64,000 bases of DNA from Synechococcus sp. HJ21-Hayes (lineage in GTDB: Bacteria > Cyanobacteriota > Cyanobacteriia > PCC-6307 > Cyanobiaceae), in contig NZ_JAGQBW010000009.1 in assembly GCF_024345835.1 (NCBI RefSeq), positions 62,001 to 126,000 of the forward strand. The letters are read 5' to 3'. A program made the translations under genes and the position numbers. Below the pieces are notes generated by a model. That model saw only the letters and a list, made by a program, of their open reading frames with translations. It searched no databases and was not told where the DNA came from. Shown piece by piece: positions 19,004 to 27,468 of the stretch. Each line of letters starts with the position of its first letter. Position 1 is the stretch's first letter.

Positions 19004-19894
19004 TCAGGTCCACACCGTGGCGGAGGCGGGCTGGGGCGGCTGGGCCAGGGGATGGGAGGGTCCGAGGAGGTCACGGCTGATGGCCGCAGCGATGTGGTGT
19101 TGCGGCAGGCCCAGCAGGGGATCGCCGAGCGGTTGATCCAGATAGGCCGCCAGCCGGTCCGCGGTGATGTAGCCAGCCATCAGTGCAAAGGCCACGGCGT
19201 TGCCCGCGGTGGGCGTGATCGGAGCCGCCTCCAGCCGCAGAAACATCAGCCAGGCGAACAGCCACACCACCAGGCGGCTGAACAGGGCCATCGCCGCCGG
19301 GAAGGGCTGGGCCCGGATGCGCTCCAACCCACCGATGGCATTGCCGGTATCGCGCAGCCGCTCGCTGAGCACCCCGCGCCCCGTGGGCTCCAGCTGGCCA
19401 TCGCCATAGGCCACGGCAACCGCACGGGCCTGGGCATCGAGCAGCACCTGGCTGCCGACCTCCCCCGGGAAACGCTGGCGCAACTGCTCCAGCTGCCACG
19501 CCAGCCCCGGCGGGTCGGGCGCTGAGGGCCGCAGCTCGGCCACCAGGCTCCACACCAGCAGCACCTGCCGCTCCAGCAGCGGCTGCAGGGGCTCAACGGC
19601 CAAGGCCAGCAGCGCCGTTTTCCAGGCCCGGCCGGCATTGCGCAGCTGGCCCCAGAGGGTGCGGGCCTCCCACCAGCGGGCATAGGCCTGGCTGAAGCGA
19701 AAGCCAATCAGCACCGACGCCGCGATGCCCAACAGCGGCAGCACCAGATCGGGGGTGAGCCTGCGGCTGAGGGCTGGGCCCAGGGGCACCGAGAGTGCGG
19801 CGATCAGCAGGGCCAGCGCCAGATCAAGCCAAAGCCGGCGCAACAGGGCCGCCAGCAGCCGCAGCACCCCCCGTCGACCCTCCGCGCGCAGCAT
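19004..19894 (-). CDS. Bestrophin-family anion channel
   Basis: A 296-residue membrane protein of the bestrophin/UPF0187 family. It has N-terminal hydrophobic helices, then the well conserved [16 protein letters not shown] segment and RNAGRAW. A cytoplasmic helical part and later membrane helices follow, ending with [14 protein letters not shown]. Bacterial homologues are pentameric ion channels. In algae, bestrophin-like proteins have been tied to bicarbonate supply at thylakoids, so a role in inorganic-carbon or anion balance is only a hypothesis here. ATG 19894 is four bases after the fabI stop, which suggests cotranscription with fabI; the frame open to 19933 would overlap it. Confidence 0.85.
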   Translation of the reverse strand: MLRAEGRRGVLRLLAALLRRLWLDLALALLIAALSVPLGPALSRRLTPDLVLPLLGIAASVLIGFRFSQAYARWWEARTLWGQLRNAGRAWKTALLALAVEPLQPLLERQVLLVWSLVAELRPSAPDPPGLAWQLEQLRQRFPGEVGSQVLLDAQARAVAVAYGDGQLEPTGRGVLSERLRDTGNAIGGLERIRAQPFPAAMALFSRLVVWLFAWLMFLRLEAAPITPTAGNAVAFALMAGYITADRLAAYLDQPLGDPLLGLPQHHIAAAISRDLLGPSHPLAQPPQPASATVWT

Positions 19895-19898
19895 CCGA

Positions 19899-20681
19899 TC
19901 ACATACCGGTGATGCAGTAGCCCGCGTCCACATAGATCACCTGGCCAGTGATGCCGGAGGCCAGCGGGCTGGCCAGGAAGGCGGCGGTGCTGCCCACCTC
20001 TTCTTGGGTCACCGTGCGCTGCAGGGGGGCCTTGGCCTCCACGTTGTGGATCATGTCGAGAATGCCGCCGATGGCCGAGCTGGCCAGGGTGCGGATCGGG
20101 CCGGCACTGATGGCGTTCACCCGCACCTGCTTCTCAGGGCCCAGCTCGGCGGCCAGATAGCGCACCGAGGCCTCCAGGGCCGCCTTGGCCACGCCCATCA
20201 CGTTGTAGTTGGGGATGGCCCGCTCGGCCCCCAGGTAGCTGAGGGTGATCACGCTGGCGCCCTCGTTGAACAGGGGCTTGGCGTAGCGGCACAGGGGTGC
20301 CAGCGAATAGGCGCTCACCTCCAGGGCCCGGCCGAAACCCTCGGGACTGATGGCGGAGTAGTCGCCGATCAGTTCGTCCTTGCCGGCAAAGGCCAGGCAG
20401 TGCACCAGCACATCGATGGAGCCCCACTGCTCCTTCACCCGGTTGAACACGGCCTCGATCTGGGCCGGATCCTGCACATTCAGGGGCTCGAACAGGGTGG
20501 GGGCCAAGGGAGCGGTGAGCTCGCGCACCTTGCCCTCGAAGCGACCCTTCTCATCCGGCAGGTAGGTGACGCCCAGCTCGGCGCCGGCGGCATGCAGCTG
20601 CTGGGCAATGCCCCAGGCGATCGACTTGTTATTGGCGATCCCCGTGACGAGGGCCTTCTTGCCGCGCAGATCGAGAAGCAT
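19899..20681 (-). CDS. fabI: Enoyl-[acyl-carrier-protein] reductase (NADH)
   Basis: FabI reduces trans-2-enoyl-ACP in the last step of each fatty-acid elongation cycle. The 260-residue short-chain dehydrogenase has VTGIANNKSIAWGIA (cofactor loop with the FabI-type variant glycine pattern), the catalytic Tyr and Lys in YNVMGVAK, and NAISAGPIRTLA followed by the substrate-lid region. Start ATG 20681 (MLLDLRGKKALVTG) is the family start; the upstream extension to 20732 is discarded. It is divergent from the photolyase-like flavoprotein gene. Confidence 0.96.
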   Translation of the reverse strand: MLLDLRGKKALVTGIANNKSIAWGIAQQLHAAGAELGVTYLPDEKGRFEGKVRELTAPLAPTLFEPLNVQDPAQIEAVFNRVKEQWGSIDVLVHCLAFAGKDELIGDYSAISPEGFGRALEVSAYSLAPLCRYAKPLFNEGASVITLSYLGAERAIPNYNVMGVAKAALEASVRYLAAELGPEKQVRVNAISAGPIRTLASSAIGGILDMIHNVEAKAPLQRTVTQEEVGSTAAFLASPLASGITGQVIYVDAGYCITGM

Positions 20682-20785
20682 GGGTTCGAGGAGCCGGAGG
20701 CGAGCGGTTGCAGTCCGGCGATTCTCCCCCAACCCAGGCCAGCCGCCAGGATGCGCTCCGCCATCGCCAGGAGCGCCTGCAGCCC

Positions 20786-22147
20786 ATGGGCCCCATCCCG
20801 AGCGTTCCGGCCCATCCCGATGGCCAAGACCTGCCGCGCCAGTTCGCCAGCCGCGAGGCCCTGCAAGCCGCCCTCCAGAGCCTGTTCCCGCAGGCCCCAG
20901 GCCCGCTCAGCCCCATCGCCGGCGGCCGCCGTGCGGCGCTGGAGCGGCTGGCCGCCATCGAGCCCCACCGCTACGGCCAAACCCGCAACGCCCTGGCAGG
21001 GGCCGTGACCCGGCTCTCCCCCTACATCCGCCACGGGGTACTCCCCCTGGCCGAGGTGCGCGATGCCGTGTTCGCCTGGCTCGAAGCCAGCGGCGCCCCC
21101 CGCCAGCAGGGCGAGAAACTGATCCAGGAGCTGGCCTGGCGCGACTACTGGCAGCGGCTCTGGCAGCAGCTGGGCGACGGCATCTGGCACAACCGTGAGC
21201 CGCTCAAAACCGGCCACGCCCCTGAGAGCTACGCCAGCGCCCTCCCCGAGGACATCCGCCACGGCCAGACAGGCCTGGCCTGCATGGACGCCTTCAGCAA
21301 CGAGCTCAGCAACACCGGTTGGCTGCACAACCACGCGCGCATGTGGCTGGCCAGCTACGTGGTGCACTGGCGCCGGGTGCAGTGGCAGGCCGGCGCCCGC
21401 TGGTTCCTGCAGCACCTGCTCGATGGCGACCCCGCCAGCAACAACCTCAGCTGGCAATGGGTGGCCAGCTGCTTCAGCAGCAAGCCCTACATCTTCAACC
21501 GCGCCAACCTGGAGCGCTTCAGCGGCGGGGTGCACTGCCAGGCCTGTGGGGCCGCCACCGCCGGCCGCTGCCCCTTCGATGCCAGCTACGAGGCCCTGGC
21601 CAGCCAGTTGTTCGGCGAGGAGCTCGAACCAGCGCCCCACATCCCCGCCAGGCCGGATACGCCGCTGCCCGGGGAGCTGCCCGCCCCCAGCCCAGCCCTG
21701 CAGGCACCGGTGGTGTGGGTGCATGGCGAAGCCCTGGGCCCCGCCAACCCTGCGCTGCTAGCCCATCCGGATCGGCCGGCGCTGTTCGTGTTCGACGACG
21801 CTCTGATCAACGGCTCCGAGGAATCCCAGGGTCTCAGCCTCAAACGGCTGGGGTTTCTCTACGAGTGCCTGCTGGAGCTGCCGCTCACCCTGCGCCGCGG
21901 CGATGTGGCCGCCCAGGTGCTGACCTTTGCCAAGCAGCACGGGGCCGATGGCGTGGTGACCAGCGCTGCAGTGGATCCCCGCTTCGCCGCCATCTGCGCC
22001 CAGATCGCCACCGAGCTACCGGTGCAGGTGGTGGTCACCACCCCGTTCGTGCCGCTGGAGGCCCCGGTAGATCTGAGGCGCTTCAGCCGCTACTGGCGCC
22101 GCGCCGAACGGGCGGTTTGGGGCCTGCTCCGGCCCCAGAACCCCTAA
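20786..22147 (+). CDS. Photolyase/cryptochrome-family flavoprotein with reversed domain order
   Basis: A 453-residue protein (ATG 20708 would add 26 residues) whose FAD-binding helical domain comes first, at about residues 60-245. Landmarks are YGQTRNALAGAVTRLSPYI, ELAWRDYWQRL, GWLHNHARMWLASY and DPASNNLSWQWVAS; the last two align by eye with the corresponding parts of the ordinary photolyase at 25952-27457. Next comes a Cys-rich linker (Cys251, Cys254, Cys262). The C-terminal part (about 309-430: VVWVHGEALGP, ALFVFDDAL, LGFLYECLLEL, GADGVVTSAAVDPR) resembles the alpha/beta antenna domain that is N-terminal in ordinary photolyases. DNA repair, light sensing or another redox role cannot be separated by sequence. 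Divergent from fabI. Confidence 0.82.
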   Translation: MGPIPSVPAHPDGQDLPRQFASREALQAALQSLFPQAPGPLSPIAGGRRAALERLAAIEPHRYGQTRNALAGAVTRLSPYIRHGVLPLAEVRDAVFAWLEASGAPRQQGEKLIQELAWRDYWQRLWQQLGDGIWHNREPLKTGHAPESYASALPEDIRHGQTGLACMDAFSNELSNTGWLHNHARMWLASYVVHWRRVQWQAGARWFLQHLLDGDPASNNLSWQWVASCFSSKPYIFNRANLERFSGGVHCQACGAATAGRCPFDASYEALASQLFGEELEPAPHIPARPDTPLPGELPAPSPALQAPVVWVHGEALGPANPALLAHPDRPALFVFDDALINGSEESQGLSLKRLGFLYECLLELPLTLRRGDVAAQVLTFAKQHGADGVVTSAAVDPRFAAICAQIATELPVQVVVTTPFVPLEAPVDLRRFSRYWRRAERAVWGLLRPQNP

Positions 22148-22160
22148 GCCACCAGCCCCC

Positions 22161-23530
22161 TCAGCGGCCCAGCCTGCGGGCGAGGGCCTGGGCCAGCACC
22201 TGGTTGGCCGCCGCGGAGGGGTGTCCATCACCCGGAGTGGCCCATGCGCCCCTGCGGCAGCGGGCAAGGTCGAGCACGGCTCCGGTGTCCAGCACGGCAA
22301 CCCCCAGGCGACGCAACCGATCACCAACGGCCTGGGCAGATCCTGGCCCGGTGGGGCGCTCACAGCTGTAGCGGCCGGAGCCATCGGGCACCTTGGCGGG
22401 GCTGAGGGTCTCGTTCAGCACCAGGAACCGGGCACCGCGGGCCTCGGCCTGCCGCTTCATGCCCAGCACTAGGGCCAGCTGGCGGGCATGATCTCGCGGT
22501 TCATTGATTGCCCGGTCCAGGCTGGCCGCTAGGTCGCGGTGAACGGCTCCCGCGACTGGCTGAGGGTCTCAAGCACGTTGTTGGTGGCGCTCAGCCAACC
22601 CCAGCGGCGCCGGCAACGACTGAAGGGCCCCTGGGCCTCCAGCGAGCCGTCGGCACGCCGCTGGTAGCAAGGGCCATCGCGATCCCAGGCATAGCGACCA
22701 CTGGCCCGGGCCGCATGGTCGCCGATCATGCGGTAGATCACCAGATCCAGCCGATTGCCCACGCGCTGGGTCAGCAAAGCCGGCGAAGCGAGCAACGTGT
22801 AGGCCTGGTGCGAGCCGTAGCCATGCATGCCCGCATTCACAGTGCGCCATCCGGTCTGGCGGGCAAAGGCTGAGGCCAGGGTGTCGGCATTGTTCAAGCC
22901 CTCGCCGAAGGTGAAGGAACAGCCCACGAACAGAGCCAGCGGCGCAGGGCCGGTGGGCTGATGGGTGCTCACCCGATTGCCTCGGCTGTCGATCGTGTAC
23001 TCCACGTCGTAGATGGGCCGGCCGGTCTGCTCTCCCACCAGCCGCGAGCGGAGAGGCCCCAAGTTGGGCTGGTAGGCATAGCCCAAGGGTTGATCGGCTC
23101 CGCTCACCCAGGCCCCTGCGGCGCGGTCAGTGCCGTAATCCGCAACGTGACGGCCCGGCTCATCAACCACCAGCGGGGCTGGCGCCACCGGTGCGGAAAG
23201 GGTCGGCGCTCGCGACGCGGGAGCAGGTGCTGGTGCTTGAGCACGGGGCCTGGCGAACCCCTGGAACCATCCGTCGCGCTGCAGGTTAACCGCAATAAAG
23301 CCGGTGCCCAAAAGCCCCAGGGTGACCCCACCCATGGCGAGCGCATCGGCCAGAAGCCGCAGCCTGCGGCGCAGCCCACCCGCGCCCCAGCAGAGCAAGG
23401 CTCCACCCAGGAGCAGCAACGGCAGCGTGAGGGCCAGATTGAGAAGCGCCGAGCACAGCACGGCAGCCAGCAACAGCAGCCAGCCCAAGGGATCCAGCCA
23501 ACGGTGGGGCAGGCGGGGATTCGATGTCAT
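22161..23530 (-). pseudogene. Membrane-anchored SGNH/GDSL-hydrolase-like protein, split by an apparent -1 frameshift
   Basis: Start ATG 23530, overlapping the stop of the upstream gene by 4 bp. Residues 14-48 and about 63-82 are hydrophobic, followed by a Pro/Ala-rich linker and an SGNH-type domain whose nucleophile lies in GCSFTFGEGL (Ser204). This frame stops at 22529 after 333 residues. The matching end of the fold (RGARFLVLNETLSP and the catalytic Asp/His motif DGHPSAAAN) continues in a different frame to a stop at 22161. The switch must fall near 22530-22565. As sequenced, nucleophile and Asp/His are on separate products, so the protein should be inactive unless there is a base error or slippage. 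Possible roles are deacylation or acyl transfer on envelope glycans. Confidence 0.7.
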
Positions 23531-24066
23531 GGCGACACGATCCGGGGCTTGCCGCCACCCTGGAGCAGGGCCTCCTCCTGCTGGCGCACGTCCGCGGCGG
23601 GGGGCAGCAGATCTTGCTCCTCCGTGAGCGGGAACACCTCCACCTTCACCTGCTCGGGCCGGGTGGGCGGCTCCAGCCACTGCCACTGGGCCCGCGGCGC
23701 CCTGGCCTTGCAGAGGGCCTCCAGCTCGCGCCGCAGCGCACGGCGCACATCCTGGCGGGCCACGGCCGCAAAGAATTCCTGGCGGGACGCCAAGCCGGAG
23801 CTGAAGGGAGCACTCCCATTGCCGTTGAACAACCGGGCCGGACTCGGCACCCAGCGGGGGCGGCAAACGCCAGGCTGGGTGGTGTCGGTGTCCAGCCAGA
23901 GGTGCAGGCCGTAGCCATCGGGCTCACTCACCACCGCCAGGCCATCGTGGGGTTGATGCCGCTGCAAGGGATAAATCGCCCAGCTGGCCCGACGATGGGC
24001 GGGCACGCAGGCCGCCACGAGCGCCAGCGGCAACACCAGCGCCACCAAGGCCGCAGGCTGCCACAC
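23527..24066 (-). CDS. Hypothetical protein with N-terminal signal anchor or lipobox
   Basis: About 179 residues from GTG 24066. The frame is open further, and ATG 24144 is the annotator's alternative, but that codon overlaps the start codon of the divergent redoxin gene and the AT-rich bases 24080-24105 look like promoter sequence. The N-terminus is hydrophobic (ALVALVLPLALVAAC), ending in a lipobox-like VAAC, so the protein is probably exported and membrane-attached. The rest (GYGLHLWLDTDTTQPGVC, LASRQEFFAAVARQDVRRAL, an acidic C-terminal part) has no family I recognise. Its stop overlaps the start of the SGNH-like gene by ATGA, which suggests the two proteins work together, perhaps in modifying an envelope polymer. 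Confidence 0.6.
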   Translation of the reverse strand: MWQPAALVALVLPLALVAACVPAHRRASWAIYPLQRHQPHDGLAVVSEPDGYGLHLWLDTDTTQPGVCRPRWVPSPARLFNGNGSAPFSSGLASRQEFFAAVARQDVRRALRRELEALCKARAPRAQWQWLEPPTRPEQVKVEVFPLTEEQDLLPPAADVRQQEEALLQGGGKPRIVSP

Positions 24067-24142
24067 CTGTACACAACGGGCCAAAAAGCTCAAATCAAAA
24101 ACCTGCGCCGCATCCTGCCCCAGATCCCCTGCCGGACCAGCC

Positions 24143-24703
24143 ATGGTGCTCACCCCATCCACGATGCTGCCCCTGGGCACGCCCCTACCCGCCTTTGAGC
24201 TGGAGGCGGTGCAGGGTGGGCGCTTCAACACGCGCCAGCTGGCAGCCCGCCCGGTGCTGGTGCTCGTGCTCTGCGCCCACTGCCCGTTTGTGATCCACAT
24301 CGAGCCCGAGCTCAGCCGGGTCCAGCACGACTTCGGCCAGCAGGTGCAGATCCTGGCCCTCTCCAGCAACAGCACCCTCACCCATCCCCAGGACGGGCCG
24401 GAGGGCCTGCGCGACCAGGCCCGGCGCAACGGCTGGCCGTTCCCCTATCTCTGGGATGCCGATCAACGCGTGGCGCACGCCCTGCAGGCCGCCTGCACGC
24501 CAGACCTCTACCTGTTCGATGCCAGCCATCACTTGGTGTATCGGGGCCAGCTGGATGGCAGCCGCCCCGGGAACAACGTGCCCCTCGATGGCCGCGACCT
24601 GCGGGCTGCGATCCAGGCCCTGCTGGCGGGAGAGGCCATCAACCCGGTGCAACGGCCCTCGATCGGTTGCAACATCAAGTGGCACCCCAACCAGCAGGCT
24701 TAA
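24143..24703 (+). CDS. Thioredoxin-fold redoxin (AhpC/TSA-like)
   Basis: A 186-residue thioredoxin-fold protein (ATG 24164 is an alternative start). The active-site motif is CAHCPF, a CxxC near residue 50, after a strand VLVLVLCAHCPF. FPYLWDADQRVAHALQAACTPDLYLFD carries the cis-Pro region and the conserved CTPD. This form is common in cyanobacteria as a peroxiredoxin/thioredoxin-like protein of unknown partner. No signal peptide, so cytoplasmic. It ends 10 bp before the aminotransferase start on the same strand. Confidence 0.88.
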   Translation: MVLTPSTMLPLGTPLPAFELEAVQGGRFNTRQLAARPVLVLVLCAHCPFVIHIEPELSRVQHDFGQQVQILALSSNSTLTHPQDGPEGLRDQARRNGWPFPYLWDADQRVAHALQAACTPDLYLFDASHHLVYRGQLDGSRPGNNVPLDGRDLRAAIQALLAGEAINPVQRPSIGCNIKWHPNQQA

Positions 24704-24713
24704 GGTTGCCTTC

Positions 24714-25943
24714 ATGCAGGTGCCCCCCTTCAGCCTCACCGACCAGCTTCATCACCTCGGTGAGCAGCTGGATGCAGCCGTTCTGCAAGTCCTGCGTAGC
24801 GGCCAATACATCGGCGGCAGCGTGATTGCGGACTTCGAACAGGCGTTCGCCGCGTCGGTGCAGAGTCCCCACGCCATCGGCTGTAACAGCGGCACCGATG
24901 CCCTGATCCTGGCGCTGCGGGGCCTAGGCATTGGCCCCGGCGATGAAGTGATCACCTGCTCGTTCAGTTTTTTTGCCACCGCTGAGGCCATCAGCGCCGT
25001 GGGCGCCACCCCGGTGTTTGTGGATGTGGAGGAGTGCTCCTATCTGATCAATCTCGATCAGGTGGAAGCCGCCATCACTCCAGCCACCAAGGCCCTGCTG
25101 CCGGTGCACCTCTTCGGCCGCCCGGTGGACATGGAGCGGGTGTGCGCCATCGCCCAACGCCACAACCTCAAGGTGGTGGAGGATTGCGCCCAGGCCAGCG
25201 GCGCCAGCTGGGCGGGCCGCCCCGTGGGCAGCTGGGGCGATGTGGGCTGCTTCAGTTTCTTCCCCACCAAGAACCTGGGCGGTGCCGGCGATGGCGGCGC
25301 GGTGACCTGCCACGACGCCACCCTCGCCAAGACCATGCGGGAGCTGGCCGTGCATGGCATGCCCCGCCGCTACCTGCACACCTCCCTCGGCTACAACAGC
25401 CGCCTCGATGCCATCCAGGCGGCAGTGCTGAACGTGAAGCTGCCCCACCTGGAGAGCTGGATCAGCAAGCGCCGCAACGTGGCCTCCACCTACCGCCAGG
25501 GCCTGGTGGAAGCGGCCTGCATTCATCTGCCGGAAGCTGGCCCCGATGGCCACAGCTGGAATCAATTTGTGGTGCGCGTGCCCCAGTGCGGCAGTGCGGC
25601 CGCCTGCGGCGGCAGCTGCAGCCCCTCCAGCGACAGCGCCAATTACGCCCTACCCGAGGCCTGCTGCCGCGATTGGCTCAAGCAGCAACTTCAGGACTGT
25701 GGCGTGACCACGATCATCTACTACCCGATTCCCATTCACCGCCAGCCCGCCTACGCCCAGCTCGGCTACGGCCCCGGCTCTCTGCCCATCACCGAGCGCC
25801 TGTGTGCCGAGGTGCTGAGCCTACCGATCTTCCCGGAGATCAGCAGCGAGCAGCAACAGCGGGTGATGGATGTGCTGCTGGAACTGGCCAGGTGCCAGGT
25901 GCCGGCCAACTCCAGCACCAACGCAGCCCCGGTGGCCGCCTGA
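24714..25943 (+). CDS. DegT/DnrJ/EryC1/StrS-family PLP aminotransferase
   Basis: A 409-residue sugar-aminotransferase-type enzyme. The PLP Schiff-base lysine is in FFPTKNLGGAGDGG (Lys186); NSGTDALILAL (58-68), the EDCAQASGA segment (157-165) and YNSRLDAIQAAVL (227-239) are the usual cofactor and dimer motifs. Members transaminate keto-sugars on nucleotide carriers for surface glycans. An unusual insertion at about 291-318 contains five Cys (292, 298, 302, 317, 318) in a Ser/Gly-rich stretch that the core fold does not need. It follows the redoxin gene closely, so it may be redox-sensitive; this is inference. The sugar substrate is unknown. Confidence 0.9.
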   Translation: MQVPPFSLTDQLHHLGEQLDAAVLQVLRSGQYIGGSVIADFEQAFAASVQSPHAIGCNSGTDALILALRGLGIGPGDEVITCSFSFFATAEAISAVGATPVFVDVEECSYLINLDQVEAAITPATKALLPVHLFGRPVDMERVCAIAQRHNLKVVEDCAQASGASWAGRPVGSWGDVGCFSFFPTKNLGGAGDGGAVTCHDATLAKTMRELAVHGMPRRYLHTSLGYNSRLDAIQAAVLNVKLPHLESWISKRRNVASTYRQGLVEAACIHLPEAGPDGHSWNQFVVRVPQCGSAAACGGSCSPSSDSANYALPEACCRDWLKQQLQDCGVTTIIYYPIPIHRQPAYAQLGYGPGSLPITERLCAEVLSLPIFPEISSEQQQRVMDVLLELARCQVPANSSTNAAPVAA

Positions 25944-25956
25944 GTCAGCGCTCAGG
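25939..25956. terminator. Short hairpin at convergent gene ends
   Basis: A 6-bp inverted repeat, CCTGAG (25939-25944) and CTCAGG (25951-25956), with a 6-base loop overlaps the stop codons of both the aminotransferase and the photolyase. Position suggests bidirectional termination, but no T run follows. Confidence 0.3.
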
Positions 25957-27457
25957 GCTTGGGTAGCGCGGCGTAGAGCGCCTTGAACCTGGCCTGCTGC
26001 AGCTTGTGGCTCACCAGCGGCGCCGGGTAGCCGCGCCGTTCCATCGGTGCAATCTCACCACTGAGCAGATCGCGCGTGTTCACGTGGCGCAGTTCCGGCA
26101 GCCAGTGGCGGATGTAGCGGCCCTGGGGATCGAACTTGCTGGCCTGGGTGGCCGGGTTGAAGATGCGCAGCGGCTTGGGATCCATGCCACTGCTGGCGCT
26201 CCACTGCCAGCCGCCATTGTTGGCGGCCAGATCACCATCCACCAGGCGCTGCATGAAGGCGGTTTCACCCCAGCGCCAATCGCAGATCAGATCTTTCACC
26301 AGGTAGGAGGCCACGATCATGCGGCAGCGGTTATGCATCCAGCCGCTCTCATTGAGCTGGCGCATGGCGGCATCGATGATCGGCATGCCCGTGAGCCCCT
26401 CACACCAGGCCTCAAACCGCGCGGAATCGTTCTCCCAGGGGAACAGCTTCCACTGGGGCCGGTAGGGGCCATCTGCCAGCTCAGGGAAATGAAACAAGGC
26501 CTGTTGGTAAAACTCGCGCCAGGCCAGTTCCTGCTCCCACACGCCAATCGAGGCCAGGGCCTCCTCGGCACCGCCGAGGGCCGTCGCCACCTCCCACGCC
26601 TGTTGGGCGGCGGCCCAGGCCTGCCGCGGGCTGAGGGTGCCGAACTTGAGCGCCGCGCTGAGCCCTGAGGTGCCGGCTTCGGCCGGGATGTTGCGCCCGG
26701 GCTCATAGCCATACAGGGGGATGGCGCCGGCGGCACCGCCATCGCAGAAGGCCTGCAGCTGCGCCAGGGCAGCCGCCTCTCCTGGCCTGCAGGGGCACCG
26801 CGCCGCACCGCTGAAGGCCTGGCCCAGCGCCGCGGCTTCCGGCAGGGCCGCCAGCAGCGGCAGCTGGGCCCAGAGGTTGCGGCCGCGCTCCGGCAACGCC
26901 TCAGGGTTGACATCCACCAGGGCCTCCGGCGCCGGCATGGGGCTCAAGCCCCCAGCCGCGGCCTTGCGGTCCACCTGGCCGCGCCAGTTGCGCAGGAAGG
27001 GCCCATACACCCGATAGGGATCGCCAGCGCCCGTTTTCAGGGCCTCCGGGGCGATTAGCAGCTGATCCCAATCCACCAGCACCTTGCGGCCTACCGCCTG
27101 CAGCGCCGCGGCCACCTGCCGATCGCGCTCGCGGCCGTAGGGCTCCACATCCCGGTTCCAGGCCACCACCTCGGCGCCGATGGCCTCGGCCAGCCGCGGC
27201 AGCAGCTGGAGCGGGTCGCCCTGGAGCACCAGCAAGCGGCTACCCGCCTGGATCCAGCGCTGCTGCAACTCCCGCAAGCTCTCCAGCAGGAACCACAGCC
27301 GCGCCGGCGCCATGGAGCTGGCCTCCAGAATCTGCGGGTCGAGCACAAACACCCCGGTCACCGCGGGGGTGGCCGCCGCGGCCGCCGCCAGGCCAAGGTT
27401 GTCGGCCAGGCGCAGGTCGCGGCGGTGCCAGAACAGCCAGCGCTGGGGAGAGCCCAT
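25952..27457 (-). CDS. phrA: Deoxyribodipyrimidine photolyase (class I, conventional domain order)
   Basis: A 501-residue CPD-type photolyase repairing UV-induced pyrimidine dimers with blue light. The N-terminal antenna domain begins LFWHRRDLRLADN and includes VVAWNRDVEPYGRERD. The C-terminal FAD domain has YEPGRNIPAEAGTSGLSAAL (chromophore contacts), ELAWREFYQQ, GWMHNRCRMIVASYLVKD and DLAANNGGWQWSAS followed by FNPATQASKFDP and YIRHWLPELR. All these are typical of the 8-HDF or folate-type class I enzymes. It faces the aminotransferase tail-to-tail and lies 11 bp after the Nudix gene on the same strand, so they may be cotranscribed. Confidence 0.95.
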   Translation of the reverse strand: MGSPQRWLFWHRRDLRLADNLGLAAAAAATPAVTGVFVLDPQILEASSMAPARLWFLLESLRELQQRWIQAGSRLLVLQGDPLQLLPRLAEAIGAEVVAWNRDVEPYGRERDRQVAAALQAVGRKVLVDWDQLLIAPEALKTGAGDPYRVYGPFLRNWRGQVDRKAAAGGLSPMPAPEALVDVNPEALPERGRNLWAQLPLLAALPEAAALGQAFSGAARCPCRPGEAAALAQLQAFCDGGAAGAIPLYGYEPGRNIPAEAGTSGLSAALKFGTLSPRQAWAAAQQAWEVATALGGAEEALASIGVWEQELAWREFYQQALFHFPELADGPYRPQWKLFPWENDSARFEAWCEGLTGMPIIDAAMRQLNESGWMHNRCRMIVASYLVKDLICDWRWGETAFMQRLVDGDLAANNGGWQWSASSGMDPKPLRIFNPATQASKFDPQGRYIRHWLPELRHVNTRDLLSGEIAPMERRGYPAPLVSHKLQQARFKALYAALPKP

Positions 27458-27468
27458 GGTGATGATCC

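Noticed and set aside
20480-21724. Minus-strand frame of 414 codons
   Set aside because: Antisense to the photolyase-like flavoprotein and overlapping fabI; no domain.
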